Shown: positions 7,614-15,652, counted from the first letter of the stretch. The stretch is 64,000 nucleotides of DNA from Brevibacillus invocatus (GCF_003710915.1 NZ_RHHR01000037.1:1-64000); one strand, 5' to 3'. Made by a program: numbers and translations. Notes: generated by a model from the letters alone, not told the origin.

Positions 7614-9446
7614 ATGTGTGGAATTATGGGCTATATCGGATATAGAGAGGCACAGCCTCTATTGATTCACGGTCTGAGAAAACTCGAATATCGCGGCTAT
7701 GATTCTGCCGGGATCGCTGTATGCGATGGAGAAAAAATCGCGGTCAGCAAAGCGAAGGGACGAATTGACGTTCTGGATCAGCACGTGCAAAAAGCAAGTC
7801 TCTCAGGAACGATGGGTATCGGCCACACCAGATGGGCGACACATGGACGTCCGTCAGATGAAAACTCCCATCCGCATACGGACGAAACAGGCAAATTTGT
7901 GCTCGTTCACAATGGCATTATCGAAAACTACCTCGATATCAAAGAAGAGTTGAGCAATGAAGGCATTGTGTTTTCATCGGAGACGGATACCGAAGTGATA
8001 GCCCACTTGCTAGCCAAGCACTACGACGGCGATCTCGTCGCGGCAGTCAGACAGGTAGCTGGAAAAATTCGCGGAGCTTACGCACTGGCAGTCATGAGTG
8101 AGTACGAACCCGACAAGCTCGTTGCAATCCGCTATGCCAGTCCTTTGATCATCGGTGTGGGTGACAATGAAAAGTTCATTGGCTCCGACATCCCGGCTAT
8201 TCTGGAGCATACACGTGATGTCTACGTCATGGAGGATGGCGATCTGGCCATCCTGACCCCGGATTCACTGCTGCTACAGGATATCGATACCGGTCAGCCG
8301 ATCGACCGCAAACAAATCCGGATTGAATGGGACAAGGAACAAGCTGAAAAAGACGGCTTTGATCACTACATGCTCAAGGAGATCCATGAGCAGCCGCGTT
8401 CACTTCGCAATACGATGGCAGGACGGATCGACGAAGCCAAGCGGGAAATTGCGATGCCAGACCTGGGGCTTTTGCCAGAAGCCGTGAAGGAGATCGAGAA
8501 AATCTATATCGTGGCTTGCGGTACCGCTTATCACGCGGGCATGATCGGGAAGCACGTGTTTGAAAGTCTGGCGCACATCCCAGTCGAGGTGGATGTCGCC
8601 TCCGAGTTTCGCTACCGAAATCCGCTTTTCTCACAGAAAATGCTCACTGTCGTCGTGAGTCAATCCGGTGAGACGGCAGATACCCTGGCTGCGCTGCGTG
8701 AAGCACAGCGAAACGGCTCCCGCGTATTGGCAATCACCAACGTCGTGGGAAGCTCCATCGCGCGCGAGGCAGATTACGTCATCACGACAAACGCCGGGCC
8801 AGAGATCGCAGTAGCCTCGACCAAAGCCTATACGTCTCAGGTCATTGCCTTTTATTTGCTGGGTCTGTACTTTGCCCAGGTAAAACAGACCATTGCTGCA
8901 AATGAAAGAGAGGCTCTGCTGCATGCCATGACCCAGCTACCTGACCAGGTGGAGAAAATCTTGACGCATGCGGACGAAATTCGCGCGTATGCAGCATCTA
9001 TCAAAGATGAAAGCCAGATGTTCTTTATCGGTCGCGGTCTCGATTACGCCGTTTCTCTGGAAGGCTCTCTGAAGCTGAAGGAAATTTCCTACATCCATTC
9101 GGAAGCTTATGCGGCTGGGGAATTGAAGCACGGGACCCTGGCCTTGATCGAAGAAGGGACACGAGTGGTTGCGCTGTCTACCCAAGCCCATTTGCACGAA
9201 AAAATGGTCAGCAATATTACAGAGATCAAAGCCAGAGGAGCGGTCGTATTGGGCATAGCGCTGGAAGACAACATGGAATTGCACCGCTCGGTGGATGACG
9301 TATGCCTGATCCCGGCGACGCACCCGCTCCTGGCACCGATTCTGAGTGTCATCCCGCTCCAGCTCATCTCGTATTACACGGCTGTAGCTTTGGGTAATGA
9401 TGTGGATCGGCCTCGCAATCTGGCCAAGAGTGTAACGGTCGAGTAG
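7614..9446 (+). CDS. glmS: Glucosamine-fructose-6-phosphate aminotransferase (operon copy)
   Basis: The start is the ATG at 7614 after GGGAGGTAAGCATAAC, giving 610 residues and exposing the catalytic Cys2 (MCGIMGYIG). It converts fructose-6-P and glutamine to glucosamine-6-P. An N-terminal class II glutamine amidotransferase domain (RKLEYRGYDSAGI, GHTRWATHG) is followed by two SIS sugar isomerase domains (VACGTAYHAG, VSQSGETADT, STKAYTSQ) and the C-terminal PRNLAKSVTVE. Only 48 bases separate it from the dehydrogenase gene, too short for the self-cleaving glmS ribozyme that precedes housekeeping copies in Bacillales. It is therefore probably a polysaccharide-dedicated paralogue. Confidence 0.93.
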   Translation: MCGIMGYIGYREAQPLLIHGLRKLEYRGYDSAGIAVCDGEKIAVSKAKGRIDVLDQHVQKASLSGTMGIGHTRWATHGRPSDENSHPHTDETGKFVLVHNGIIENYLDIKEELSNEGIVFSSETDTEVIAHLLAKHYDGDLVAAVRQVAGKIRGAYALAVMSEYEPDKLVAIRYASPLIIGVGDNEKFIGSDIPAILEHTRDVYVMEDGDLAILTPDSLLLQDIDTGQPIDRKQIRIEWDKEQAEKDGFDHYMLKEIHEQPRSLRNTMAGRIDEAKREIAMPDLGLLPEAVKEIEKIYIVACGTAYHAGMIGKHVFESLAHIPVEVDVASEFRYRNPLFSQKMLTVVVSQSGETADTLAALREAQRNGSRVLAITNVVGSSIAREADYVITTNAGPEIAVASTKAYTSQVIAFYLLGLYFAQVKQTIAANEREALLHAMTQLPDQVEKILTHADEIRAYAASIKDESQMFFIGRGLDYAVSLEGSLKLKEISYIHSEAYAAGELKHGTLALIEEGTRVVALSTQAHLHEKMVSNITEIKARGAVVLGIALEDNMELHRSVDDVCLIPATHPLLAPILSVIPLQLISYYTAVALGNDVDRPRNLAKSVTVE

Positions 9447-9496
9447 CGTTTTCCAAAGGACGGTATTCACAATAAGATGACGAGGAGGTCCGTCAC

Positions 9497-9703
9497 ATGA
9501 GCAACTCGGATGGAAGGTTGAATCAGGAGACCCTGCTTCAGATCATGCTTCAGGCTTATCAGCTTGGCATGCAGAAAAAAGAGATCGATTCCCGCATGAT
9601 CATCGACAGTTTAACCACTGCATTGAAACCGTACTTCCCGCAGGAGGAGCAAGTGGGGCGGGCCACTCTCAGCACGAGAAGTCAACAGGAGGCGATTGGA
9701 TGA
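9497..9703 (+). CDS. Small protein of unknown function between glmS and glmU
   Basis: 68 residues, ATG preceded by GAGGAGG; the stop overlaps the glmU start (ATGA). The first two thirds look helical and amphipathic (NQETLLQIMLQAYQLGMQKK, MIIDSLTTALKPYF); the tail is Ser/Arg/Gln-rich. No signal peptide, membrane segment or recognisable motif. Its position in the operon and coupled translation with glmU suggest a small cytoplasmic partner of the precursor enzymes or of the synthase complex, but there is no direct evidence of function. Confidence 0.7.
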   Translation: MSNSDGRLNQETLLQIMLQAYQLGMQKKEIDSRMIIDSLTTALKPYFPQEEQVGRATLSTRSQQEAIG

Positions 9704-11067
9704 GTGTTCATGCTGTAGTTCTGGCAGCCGGAAAAGGCACGCGTATGAAGTCAAACCTCTACAAAGTCATGCATCCCGTATGCGGAAAACCGATGATCGA
9801 GCATGTGGTTGATCTGCTGGAGGATATGGCCTTGAGTCATCTGGTCGTCGTCATCGGGCACGGCGCAGAAGCTGTGAAGGAACACTTGGGAGCAAGAGTA
9901 GAGTACGCATTCCAACCGGAGCAGCTGGGGACGGCCCACGCCGCATCGATGAGCAGTCCGATCCTGCAAGACAAAGAAGGAGTGACCATCGTCCTTAATG
10001 GAGATACCCCGTTAGTCAGAAAAGAGACACTGCAAAAGCTGGTTCTCCACCATTTGAGCAAGCAAGCAGCTGCTACCGTACTGACCTCCATCGTAGACGA
10101 TCCTACCGGATATGGACGAATCATCCGTGATGAAAACGGAGACGTGCGAAAAATCGTCGAAGAGAAAGATGCAACCCTAGGACAAAAGAAAGTGTGCGAG
10201 ATCAGCACGGGTATCTTTTGCTTCGACAATCAAAAGCTGTTCCAGAGCTTGCCGCAGATCAAGAACGACAACGCCCAGGGAGAGTACTACCTCCCCGATG
10301 TCATCGCGATTTTGCAGGAGCAATCCTGCACCGTATCCGGCTGCATCTGCGAAGATCCTGATGAGGGAACAGGTGTGAACGATCGCATCCAGCTTGCCCA
10401 TACGGAAAAGCTGCTCCGCAAGCGGATCAATGAAGGACATATGCGCAACGGCGTCACCATTATTGATCCAGCCACGACGTACATTGAGGCGGATGTGCAG
10501 ATTGGACAAGATTCGGTGATCTATCCGGGCAGCTTTTTATGCGGAAACACGCGGATCGCGGAAGGCTGCAGAATCGGTCCTCATGTGCATCTGACTGATT
10601 GTCAAGTGGATCAGGGGGTAAACCTTTCCTTTTCCACGGTAGCGGGGAGCGCGATTCATGCACAGGCTTCTGTCGGGCCCTATGCCTATATCCGTCCGGG
10701 ATCAGACGTCGGCGTTGGAGCGAAAGTCGGTGATTTCGTGGAGTTGAAGAACACACGTCTTGGCGATTATTCCAAGGTGTCGCATCTCTCGTACCTCGGA
10801 GACAGTGAGGTAGGCAGCCATGTCAACATCGGATGCGGAACCATTTCGGTGAACGATGACGGGACAACCAAACAGAAGACGACGATTGAGGATCATTCCT
10901 TTATCGGCTGCAATGTCAATCTGATCGCTCCGGTAACGGTCGGGGCAGGTGCATACGTAGCAGCGGGCTCTACGATCACAGACCACGTCCCGAGCAAAGC
11001 GTTGGCGATAGCCAGAGAGCGGCAAGTGAACAAGGAAAACTACCGCAAAAAAGTGGAGATGACCTAG
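9700..11067 (+). CDS. glmU: Bifunctional GlcNAc-1-P uridylyltransferase / glucosamine-1-P acetyltransferase
   Basis: 455 residues, usual full length. It acetylates glucosamine-1-P and joins it to UTP to give UDP-GlcNAc. The N-terminal nucleotidyltransferase domain shows LAAGKGTRMKS, Lys of YKVMHPVCGKP, LNGDTPL and EYYLPD. The C-terminal left-handed beta helix shows hexapeptide repeats, YIRPGSDVG, KNTRLGD, GCGTISVNDDG and IARERQ. The ribosome binding site (CAGGAGG) lies inside the upstream 68-residue gene. A second, housekeeping glmU is expected elsewhere in such a genome (inference), so this one probably feeds the operon polymer. Confidence 0.93.
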   Translation: MSVHAVVLAAGKGTRMKSNLYKVMHPVCGKPMIEHVVDLLEDMALSHLVVVIGHGAEAVKEHLGARVEYAFQPEQLGTAHAASMSSPILQDKEGVTIVLNGDTPLVRKETLQKLVLHHLSKQAAATVLTSIVDDPTGYGRIIRDENGDVRKIVEEKDATLGQKKVCEISTGIFCFDNQKLFQSLPQIKNDNAQGEYYLPDVIAILQEQSCTVSGCICEDPDEGTGVNDRIQLAHTEKLLRKRINEGHMRNGVTIIDPATTYIEADVQIGQDSVIYPGSFLCGNTRIAEGCRIGPHVHLTDCQVDQGVNLSFSTVAGSAIHAQASVGPYAYIRPGSDVGVGAKVGDFVELKNTRLGDYSKVSHLSYLGDSEVGSHVNIGCGTISVNDDGTTKQKTTIEDHSFIGCNVNLIAPVTVGAGAYVAAGSTITDHVPSKALAIARERQVNKENYRKKVEMT

Positions 11068-11072
11068 GCAGG

Positions 11073-11999
11073 ATGACCAAAACGTGGCTAGGGCGAACAA
11101 GCCTCCGCAAAAAACGGTTATGGCTGCCGCTGCTGCTCACTTTGCTGCTGATTTTCCTGTCCGTGGTCACGCAAAGACCAACGCTGACCAAGGCGACATG
11201 GATATGGGATGCCCAACTGATCGCTTCCCAGCCAGAGGAAATCGTTGCCTTTGCCAAACAGAACCAGATCAACCTGATTTATTTGCAAATCAAGCCAGTC
11301 GAGATCTCTCCTCGGGACTACCGCACCTTCAACCGGCTCGCGAGTCGCGCAGGGATCAAGGTCGAGGCGCTAAGCGGAGATCCCAATTGGGTGTTTATGC
11401 GCAATCGCGACAGTATCGGCGACCTCATCGCTTGGGTAAAGGCGTTTAATAACAGGGTAGCGGAAGACGAACGATTTCAGGGCATTCATGTCGATATTGA
11501 GCCGTATCTCCTTCCTGAATGGAAGAAGGAGAGGGACGGTGTCGTGCTTCAATGGATGAAGAATATGGAGTATCTGGTCGCTGAGACGAAAAAGGACACC
11601 AGTCTGTTGGTCAGCGCGGATCTTCCCTTTTGGATTGATTCGGTCCATGTCCCTGGAACACAAGAACCATTGAGCAGCTGGATGCTTCAAAGGCTGGACA
11701 GCATCACGCTGATGGCCTATCGCAATTTCGCAGATGGACCCAATGGCATCTTGAGCATCGTGGAAAAAATCGTCGACGATGCGAACGACCAGAAGCAAAG
11801 ATCGGTCATTGTTGGGGTCAACATCCTGGATTCCGGGGAAGGGGCTCACGTCAGCTTTCATGAGCGTGGAACGGAGGAAATGATGAGCGAGCTGGCAATC
11901 CTGCACCGGGCACTTGCTGACAACCCAGGTTATGGCGGCAGTGCAATCCATGATTATGAAAGCTGGAAGCAGGTAAGTCAAAGAGAGGAGAAGCTGTGA
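11073..11999 (+). CDS. Membrane-anchored TIM-barrel, glycosidase-like protein
   Basis: 308 residues, starting 5 bases after glmU; the ribosome binding site is poor (GTGGAG about 14 bases upstream), so translation is probably coupled. An N-terminal RKKRLWLP stretch and a hydrophobic helix (about residues 17-32) make a signal anchor. The remainder resembles a beta/alpha barrel: KATWIWDAQ, INLIYLQIKP, IHVDIEPYLLPEW, LLVSADLPFWID, ITLMAYRNFADGPNGI and GGSAIHDYESWK. The DIEPY motif after strand 4 recalls acidic active sites of GH18-like and related barrels, but the family is not one I can name with certainty. It is homologous to both halves of the next gene. Likely acts outside the membrane on the polymer or cell wall. 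Confidence 0.65.
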   Translation: MTKTWLGRTSLRKKRLWLPLLLTLLLIFLSVVTQRPTLTKATWIWDAQLIASQPEEIVAFAKQNQINLIYLQIKPVEISPRDYRTFNRLASRAGIKVEALSGDPNWVFMRNRDSIGDLIAWVKAFNNRVAEDERFQGIHVDIEPYLLPEWKKERDGVVLQWMKNMEYLVAETKKDTSLLVSADLPFWIDSVHVPGTQEPLSSWMLQRLDSITLMAYRNFADGPNGILSIVEKIVDDANDQKQRSVIVGVNILDSGEGAHVSFHERGTEEMMSELAILHRALADNPGYGGSAIHDYESWKQVSQREEKL

Positions 12000-12002
12000 T
12001 GA

Positions 12003-13697
12003 ATGAAAGCCAAGAGCCTAACATTTAGCTTTCTCTGCCTCACGATCGGCTTTTTATTCGGCTTTTCCTCAGCGGATCAGAAGAGTAAAGCCACCTGGAT
12101 CTGGCAGTCTGAGAAGATCGGGGAGGAGAGACAGGAGATACTCGATTTTTCCAGAGAGAACAACATCGATATCATCTACTTGCGCTTTGACATGTCCAGA
12201 TCCTTTGCCTATTACCGTTCTTTCATCAGTGAAGCGTATGCGCAAGGGATCAGGGTCCATGCGGTAGCGGGTCATCCGGCCTGGGCATTGGAGGCACGCC
12301 AGGCGCGAATGCTGCAAATCGTCGATTGGGTGAAGGAGTACAACCTAGAGGCATCCACGGAAGAACGCATTCACGGGATTCAATTGGATATTGAGCCGTA
12401 CCTGCTGAAGCAGTGGAATCAAGATCGTGTACAGGTCGTGCGTGAATGGCAAGCCAACATGCGTGTATTCACAGAAGCAGTCAAGCAGGACTCCGATCTG
12501 GAGACAAGTGCCGCATTGGCGTTTTGGCTGGACGAAATTCCTTCTGAGGACGGAGAGGAAGCGCCTCTTTCCACCTGGATGATTCGTCAATTCGATACGC
12601 TTGCGATCATGGCTTATCGAGATCAGATGACGGGTCCCAACGGTATTCTGTCATTGATAGAGTCAGAGATGGAGGATGCCGACCGGATGGGCAAAAAGAT
12701 GCTGGTAGCTGTTAACCTCAAACACATGGACGAGGACCATACGACGTTCGCAGAAGAGGGGACGGACGAGATGGAGAAGCAGCTGGAGCTTTTCCCGCAA
12801 CACCTGGAACAGCATCCTTCCTACGCAGGAGTAGCCATACACGACTACAGGTATTGGAAGGAGCTGGCCCCTGCTACGATTCCTCCAGAAAAGCCTTCCC
12901 ACTATCTAGGTACGTACATTTGGCGGGCAGAGCTGCTGCATACAGAAAAAGAGGAAATTCTCGCTTTTACCAAAGAGCATGATATCAACCTCTTGTACAT
13001 ACGGATCGATATGAGCTTATCCACCTCCAAATACCGTGAATTTATTCAGGAAGCAAGAGCTGCAGGAATAGAGGTTCACGCGATGGGAGGACATCCGATC
13101 TGGGCTCTGGAGGAGAGTCGCGGCAAGATTCTCAGATTGGTCAAATGGGTTAAGCAATATAACGAGAGTGTAGGTGAGGATGAGCGATTTGATGGTGTTC
13201 ATCTGGACATCGAGCCTTACGTCATGCCGATTTGGCGTACAGACAAAGAAGGACTGCTGCGCCAATGGATGGAGAACATCCAGGCTTTTGTTCAAGAGAT
13301 GGAACAAAGTCCAAAGCTGAAAACAAGCGTCGACTTAGCCGCCTGGCTGGATAATTCGCCGACTCCCGGACAGCCAGACTTGCCATTCAGCCATTGGATG
13401 ATCAGTCAGCTGGACCACACGACGATGATGGCATTCCGTGATTTCGCAGAGGGACCCGGCGGTATATTGAGTCTGGTGGACAGTGAAATCAAGTACGCGG
13501 AGAGCATTGGTAAAGAAGTGATTGTCGCCGTCGAAATGAAAGAGAGTCATGAAGGCAAGTACGTATCCTTCTACGAGGAAGGGAAAGCGGAGATGATGAA
13601 GCAGCTTGACCTCGTGACGCGAGCGCTGCAAGTGTATTCTTCCTTTAAAGGCATTGCCGTTCACGCTTATGAATACTGGAAACATGCAAAAGAATAA
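12003..13697 (+). CDS. Secreted tandem-duplicated TIM-barrel, glycosidase-like protein
   Basis: 564 residues; AGAGGAGAAG upstream, 3 bases after the previous stop. A signal peptide (about residues 1-25, ending near SSADQ) is followed by two homologous units, about 28-290 and 302-560. Paired motifs are ATWIWQSEK / GTYIWRAEL, IIYLRFDMS / LLYIRIDMS, GHPAWALE / GHPIWALE, GIQLDIEPYLL / GVHLDIEPYVM, LAIMAYRDQMTGPNGIL / TMMAFRDFAEGPGGIL and GVAIHDYRYWK / GIAVHAYEYWK. The acidic DIEPY motif is kept in both units. The same unit is the single domain of the upstream gene. It is the last gene of the apparent operon. Probably an exported polysaccharide-acting enzyme; substrate unknown. Confidence 0.65.
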   Translation: MKAKSLTFSFLCLTIGFLFGFSSADQKSKATWIWQSEKIGEERQEILDFSRENNIDIIYLRFDMSRSFAYYRSFISEAYAQGIRVHAVAGHPAWALEARQARMLQIVDWVKEYNLEASTEERIHGIQLDIEPYLLKQWNQDRVQVVREWQANMRVFTEAVKQDSDLETSAALAFWLDEIPSEDGEEAPLSTWMIRQFDTLAIMAYRDQMTGPNGILSLIESEMEDADRMGKKMLVAVNLKHMDEDHTTFAEEGTDEMEKQLELFPQHLEQHPSYAGVAIHDYRYWKELAPATIPPEKPSHYLGTYIWRAELLHTEKEEILAFTKEHDINLLYIRIDMSLSTSKYREFIQEARAAGIEVHAMGGHPIWALEESRGKILRLVKWVKQYNESVGEDERFDGVHLDIEPYVMPIWRTDKEGLLRQWMENIQAFVQEMEQSPKLKTSVDLAAWLDNSPTPGQPDLPFSHWMISQLDHTTMMAFRDFAEGPGGILSLVDSEIKYAESIGKEVIVAVEMKESHEGKYVSFYEEGKAEMMKQLDLVTRALQVYSSFKGIAVHAYEYWKHAKE

Positions 13698-13722
13698 TCC
13701 TTCTGGGGCAGTAACCTGGCGT

Positions 13723-13756
13723 CTCCTGTTGTACAATAAGGAAAAGGCAACAGGAG
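13723..13756 (+). promoter_or_regulatory. Inverted repeat covering the ribosome binding site of the next gene
   Basis: CTCCTGTTG (13723-13731) and CAACAGGAG (13748-13756) form a 9-base-pair stem with a 16-base loop. The right arm contains most of the ribosome binding site of the gene starting at 13770. A TACAAT (13732-13737) sits in the loop and could be a -10 element, though no good -35 is present. It could be a translational hairpin or an operator. Confidence 0.35.
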
Positions 13757-13769
13757 AGGATACAAGACG

Positions 13770-14321
13770 ATGCGTGATGTGCCGAACCGTTATCAGGGAC
13801 TGCCTCCTCGAACATCAGACATGCTGTACAATATCGTCCGTAAGTTTTACCGAGGTGCTGTCAGCCACTACGATCTGATTCAGGAAAAAAAAGAAGAGGT
13901 GCGCGTTGCCTGTCAAAAGAGTCACGGGAACCAAAATGATGCGCAACTGCTTCAAGCGCTGACGACCTTGTTTCTGGAGTTTCATTTTTATGTGACCTGC
14001 TGGCTGCAGATCGAGCTTGCCTTGTACCGATTGGCGAAGAAGGATGAGGCGCTAGCCAAGGTCCGTGAGGCGTTTTTGCCTGTGTTGGAAAAACATCTAG
14101 CTGTAAGGCAACAACTGGAGCAAACGGAAGCGTGTGTCTCGGCGCAGCTTGAGCAAGAAGGGGATATCGCCACCTTGATCGAGCAGGATGCCTACCGCTT
14201 TGGCGCGATCACATTTACGGTGGATGAACAAAGCTTGCAGAGCCTACATGCCCTATATCAAGCGATTCAAGCGGCTCGACAGGAAGCTGCGGAAAATGAG
14301 GGTGTTCCGAAAGTAGAGTAA
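13770..14321 (+). CDS. Uncharacterised helical protein
   Basis: 183 residues; GGAGAGG about 10 bases upstream of the ATG. I do not recognise the family. Almost the whole sequence predicts as long helices, with a heptad-like stretch from about 90 to 150 (ALAKVREAFLPVLEKHL, VRQQLEQTEACVSAQLEQ). No signal peptide or membrane segment. Its stop overlaps the start of a tiny downstream ORF (TAATG), and a strong terminator follows. It lies 72 bases after the polysaccharide operon but has its own upstream hairpin, so it may be separately controlled. Confidence 0.65.
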   Translation: MRDVPNRYQGLPPRTSDMLYNIVRKFYRGAVSHYDLIQEKKEEVRVACQKSHGNQNDAQLLQALTTLFLEFHFYVTCWLQIELALYRLAKKDEALAKVREAFLPVLEKHLAVRQQLEQTEACVSAQLEQEGDIATLIEQDAYRFGAITFTVDEQSLQSLHALYQAIQAARQEAAENEGVPKVE

Positions 14322-14455
14322 TGTTCAACAAAACGCTTGAACAGCAAGAAGATTCGATACGACATGTACTGGAAAATGAGGGGCGAAAGGTCAAGGAATT
14401 CAAACGAAGCGACGATGACTATATCGATGATATTCTCATGTACAAATTTGTATAG
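14321..14455 (+). CDS. Small ORF coupled to the upstream helical protein
   Basis: 44 codons from the ATG at 14321, overlapping the upstream stop as TAATG and ending just before a terminator. The product starts MFNKTLEQQEDSIRHVLENE and ends DDDYIDDILMYKFV. It is charged, with an acidic tail and no membrane segment. The ribosome binding site is weak (GTAGAG), so expression would depend on coupled translation. The frame fills the whole space between stop and terminator, which favours a real gene over chance. Confidence 0.45.
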   Translation: MFNKTLEQQEDSIRHVLENEGRKVKEFKRSDDDYIDDILMYKFV

Positions 14456-14460
14456 AAAAA

Positions 14461-14506
14461 AGGAGGTTGCCCGCAAGCCTGAAGACTTGCGACAACCTCC
14501 TTTTCA
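14461..14506. terminator. Bidirectional terminator
   Basis: AGGAGGTTG-cc-CGCAAG pairs with CTTGCG-a-CAACCTCCT (14461-14477 with 14486-14501). A T-run follows on the plus strand and an A-run precedes it (14456-14460), so it can end both the plus-strand gene pair and the minus-strand SASP-like gene. Confidence 0.85.
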
Positions 14507-14549
14507 TTCCACACGGAAGAAATCTCCATTGAGGTATGCTTACCTGATC

Positions 14550-15500
14550 TTAGAAGCTGCCTGGAAAGATCGAGCCTGTATGCGCTGGAGCTTGTCCTGC
14601 ATTCAGGGAGCGCACCTCTTGCACGTTTGTACCAGCAAAGTTCGGTGAGAAGACCGATTGTGCGCCTGCTCCGAACGGGCTTGAATAAGCTTGGAGCTGC
14701 TGTGGCTGCTGGGAGTGGTACGATTGTTGCTGTTGGTATCCGCCAGACATTAGAGACGGGGAGGAGTAACCCGCTTGATTGTTTTGACGAACCTCCTGTG
14801 CATTGGTACCTGCGAAGCCAGGGGAGAACACGCTTCCGGTGCTGGCACTGAATGGCTGAGCTTGCATCTGGGCTGCGTAACCGATGCTGTTTTGTCCAGC
14901 ATAGCCAGTGTTATTGCGAGCTTGAACCTCTTGTGTATTGGTACCCGCAAAGCCCGGGGAGTAAATGCTTCCAACTCCTCCGCTGTAGAGCTGAGCTTGG
15001 CCTTGGGCAGCGTATCCGCTTTGCATAGGCAGTGCGTTCATGCTGCTGTAGCCGGTGTAGCTGCTGTTGTTGAGGGCTTGGACCTCCTGCGTGTTCGTTC
15101 CGGCGAAGCCAGGAGAGAAGATTGAGTTAGCCTGCATGCCGTAAGATGGCTGGAAGGCAGCCTGGTTTTGCTGGAAGCCACCCATTTGTGCTTGTTGATA
15201 GTTTTGCTGTGGAGCGGCATAGCCAGCGTTGAGCTGTCTTACCTCTTGCGTGTTGGTGTTTGCAAAGCCTGGCTGAAACATCGATTGTGCTGAAGCGCTG
15301 CCAAGGTTTCCGCTGTACGACATCGTTCCGTATGTAGGGGTGATAGATGCCTGAGTGTGGCCACCTTGATTCCAGTGCTGCACCTCTTGTGTGTTGGTGC
15401 CGGCATAGCCTGGCTGGAACATGGAATTGGCAGATTGCGGAATGCTGGATAGTTGATTTTGCTGATTAGTCATCATGTTGTTGATTGTGTTGTAGGTCAT
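14550..15500 (-). CDS. Gamma-type SASP-like protein with six repeats
   Basis: 316 residues from the ATG at 15500, chosen because GCAGGAGGTGGTCAATC precedes it. Six copies of a motif of the form S-(I/M/V)-(F/Y)-(S/Q)-P-G-F-A-G-T-N-x-Q-E-V-(R/Q)-x-x-N start near residues 26, 73, 126, 178, 223 and 282, with Gln/Ala/Ser/Tyr/Gly-rich spacers. The core FA-x-TN-x-Q-x-V-(R)-x-x-N matches the repeats of gamma-type small acid-soluble spore proteins (SspE), which are amino acid stores for germination and do not bind DNA. SspE is much shorter with two or three repeats. The TEFASE protease (GPR) site of SspE is replaced by SPGFAGT here. The protein is nearly free of Lys. An exosporium or coat role is the alternative. 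Confidence 0.7.
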   Translation of the reverse strand: MTYNTINNMMTNQQNQLSSIPQSANSMFQPGYAGTNTQEVQHWNQGGHTQASITPTYGTMSYSGNLGSASAQSMFQPGFANTNTQEVRQLNAGYAAPQQNYQQAQMGGFQQNQAAFQPSYGMQANSIFSPGFAGTNTQEVQALNNSSYTGYSSMNALPMQSGYAAQGQAQLYSGGVGSIYSPGFAGTNTQEVQARNNTGYAGQNSIGYAAQMQAQPFSASTGSVFSPGFAGTNAQEVRQNNQAGYSSPSLMSGGYQQQQSYHSQQPQQLQAYSSPFGAGAQSVFSPNFAGTNVQEVRSLNAGQAPAHTGSIFPGSF

Positions 15501-15545
15501 GATTGACCACCTCCTGCCATTACTTTTTACCAAGGATTGCAAGCT

Positions 15546-15577
15546 GATACATGAATAAACATAGCAAGAGAATTTCA
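15546..15577 (-). promoter_or_regulatory. Possible forespore (sigma-G-like) promoter
   Basis: On the minus strand TGAAAT (15577-15572) and CATGTATC (15553-15546) are separated by about 18 bases. This resembles the sigma-G pattern (TGAATA, then CATACTA). It lies about 45 bases upstream of the SASP-like start, as expected if that gene is expressed in the forespore. Confidence 0.35.
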
Positions 15578-15626
15578 AAAACTTGGTCTATCCATCCTTG
15601 AAATCACCCTCTTGTACCATCAAAAA

Positions 15627-15652
15627 ACATGCCGGTCCATTAGCCGGCATGT
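15627..15652 (-). terminator. Terminator of the GNAT gene
   Basis: ACATGCCGG (15627-15635) pairs with CCGGCATGT (15644-15652). On the minus strand a run of T follows. The stop codon of the acetyltransferase lies in the loop. Confidence 0.8.

Noticed and set aside
14550-15500. The repeated DNA in the SASP-like gene as a CRISPR or tandem DNA repeat
   Set aside because: Repeats are in register with the reading frame, vary at third positions and have unequal spacers, so they are protein repeats.
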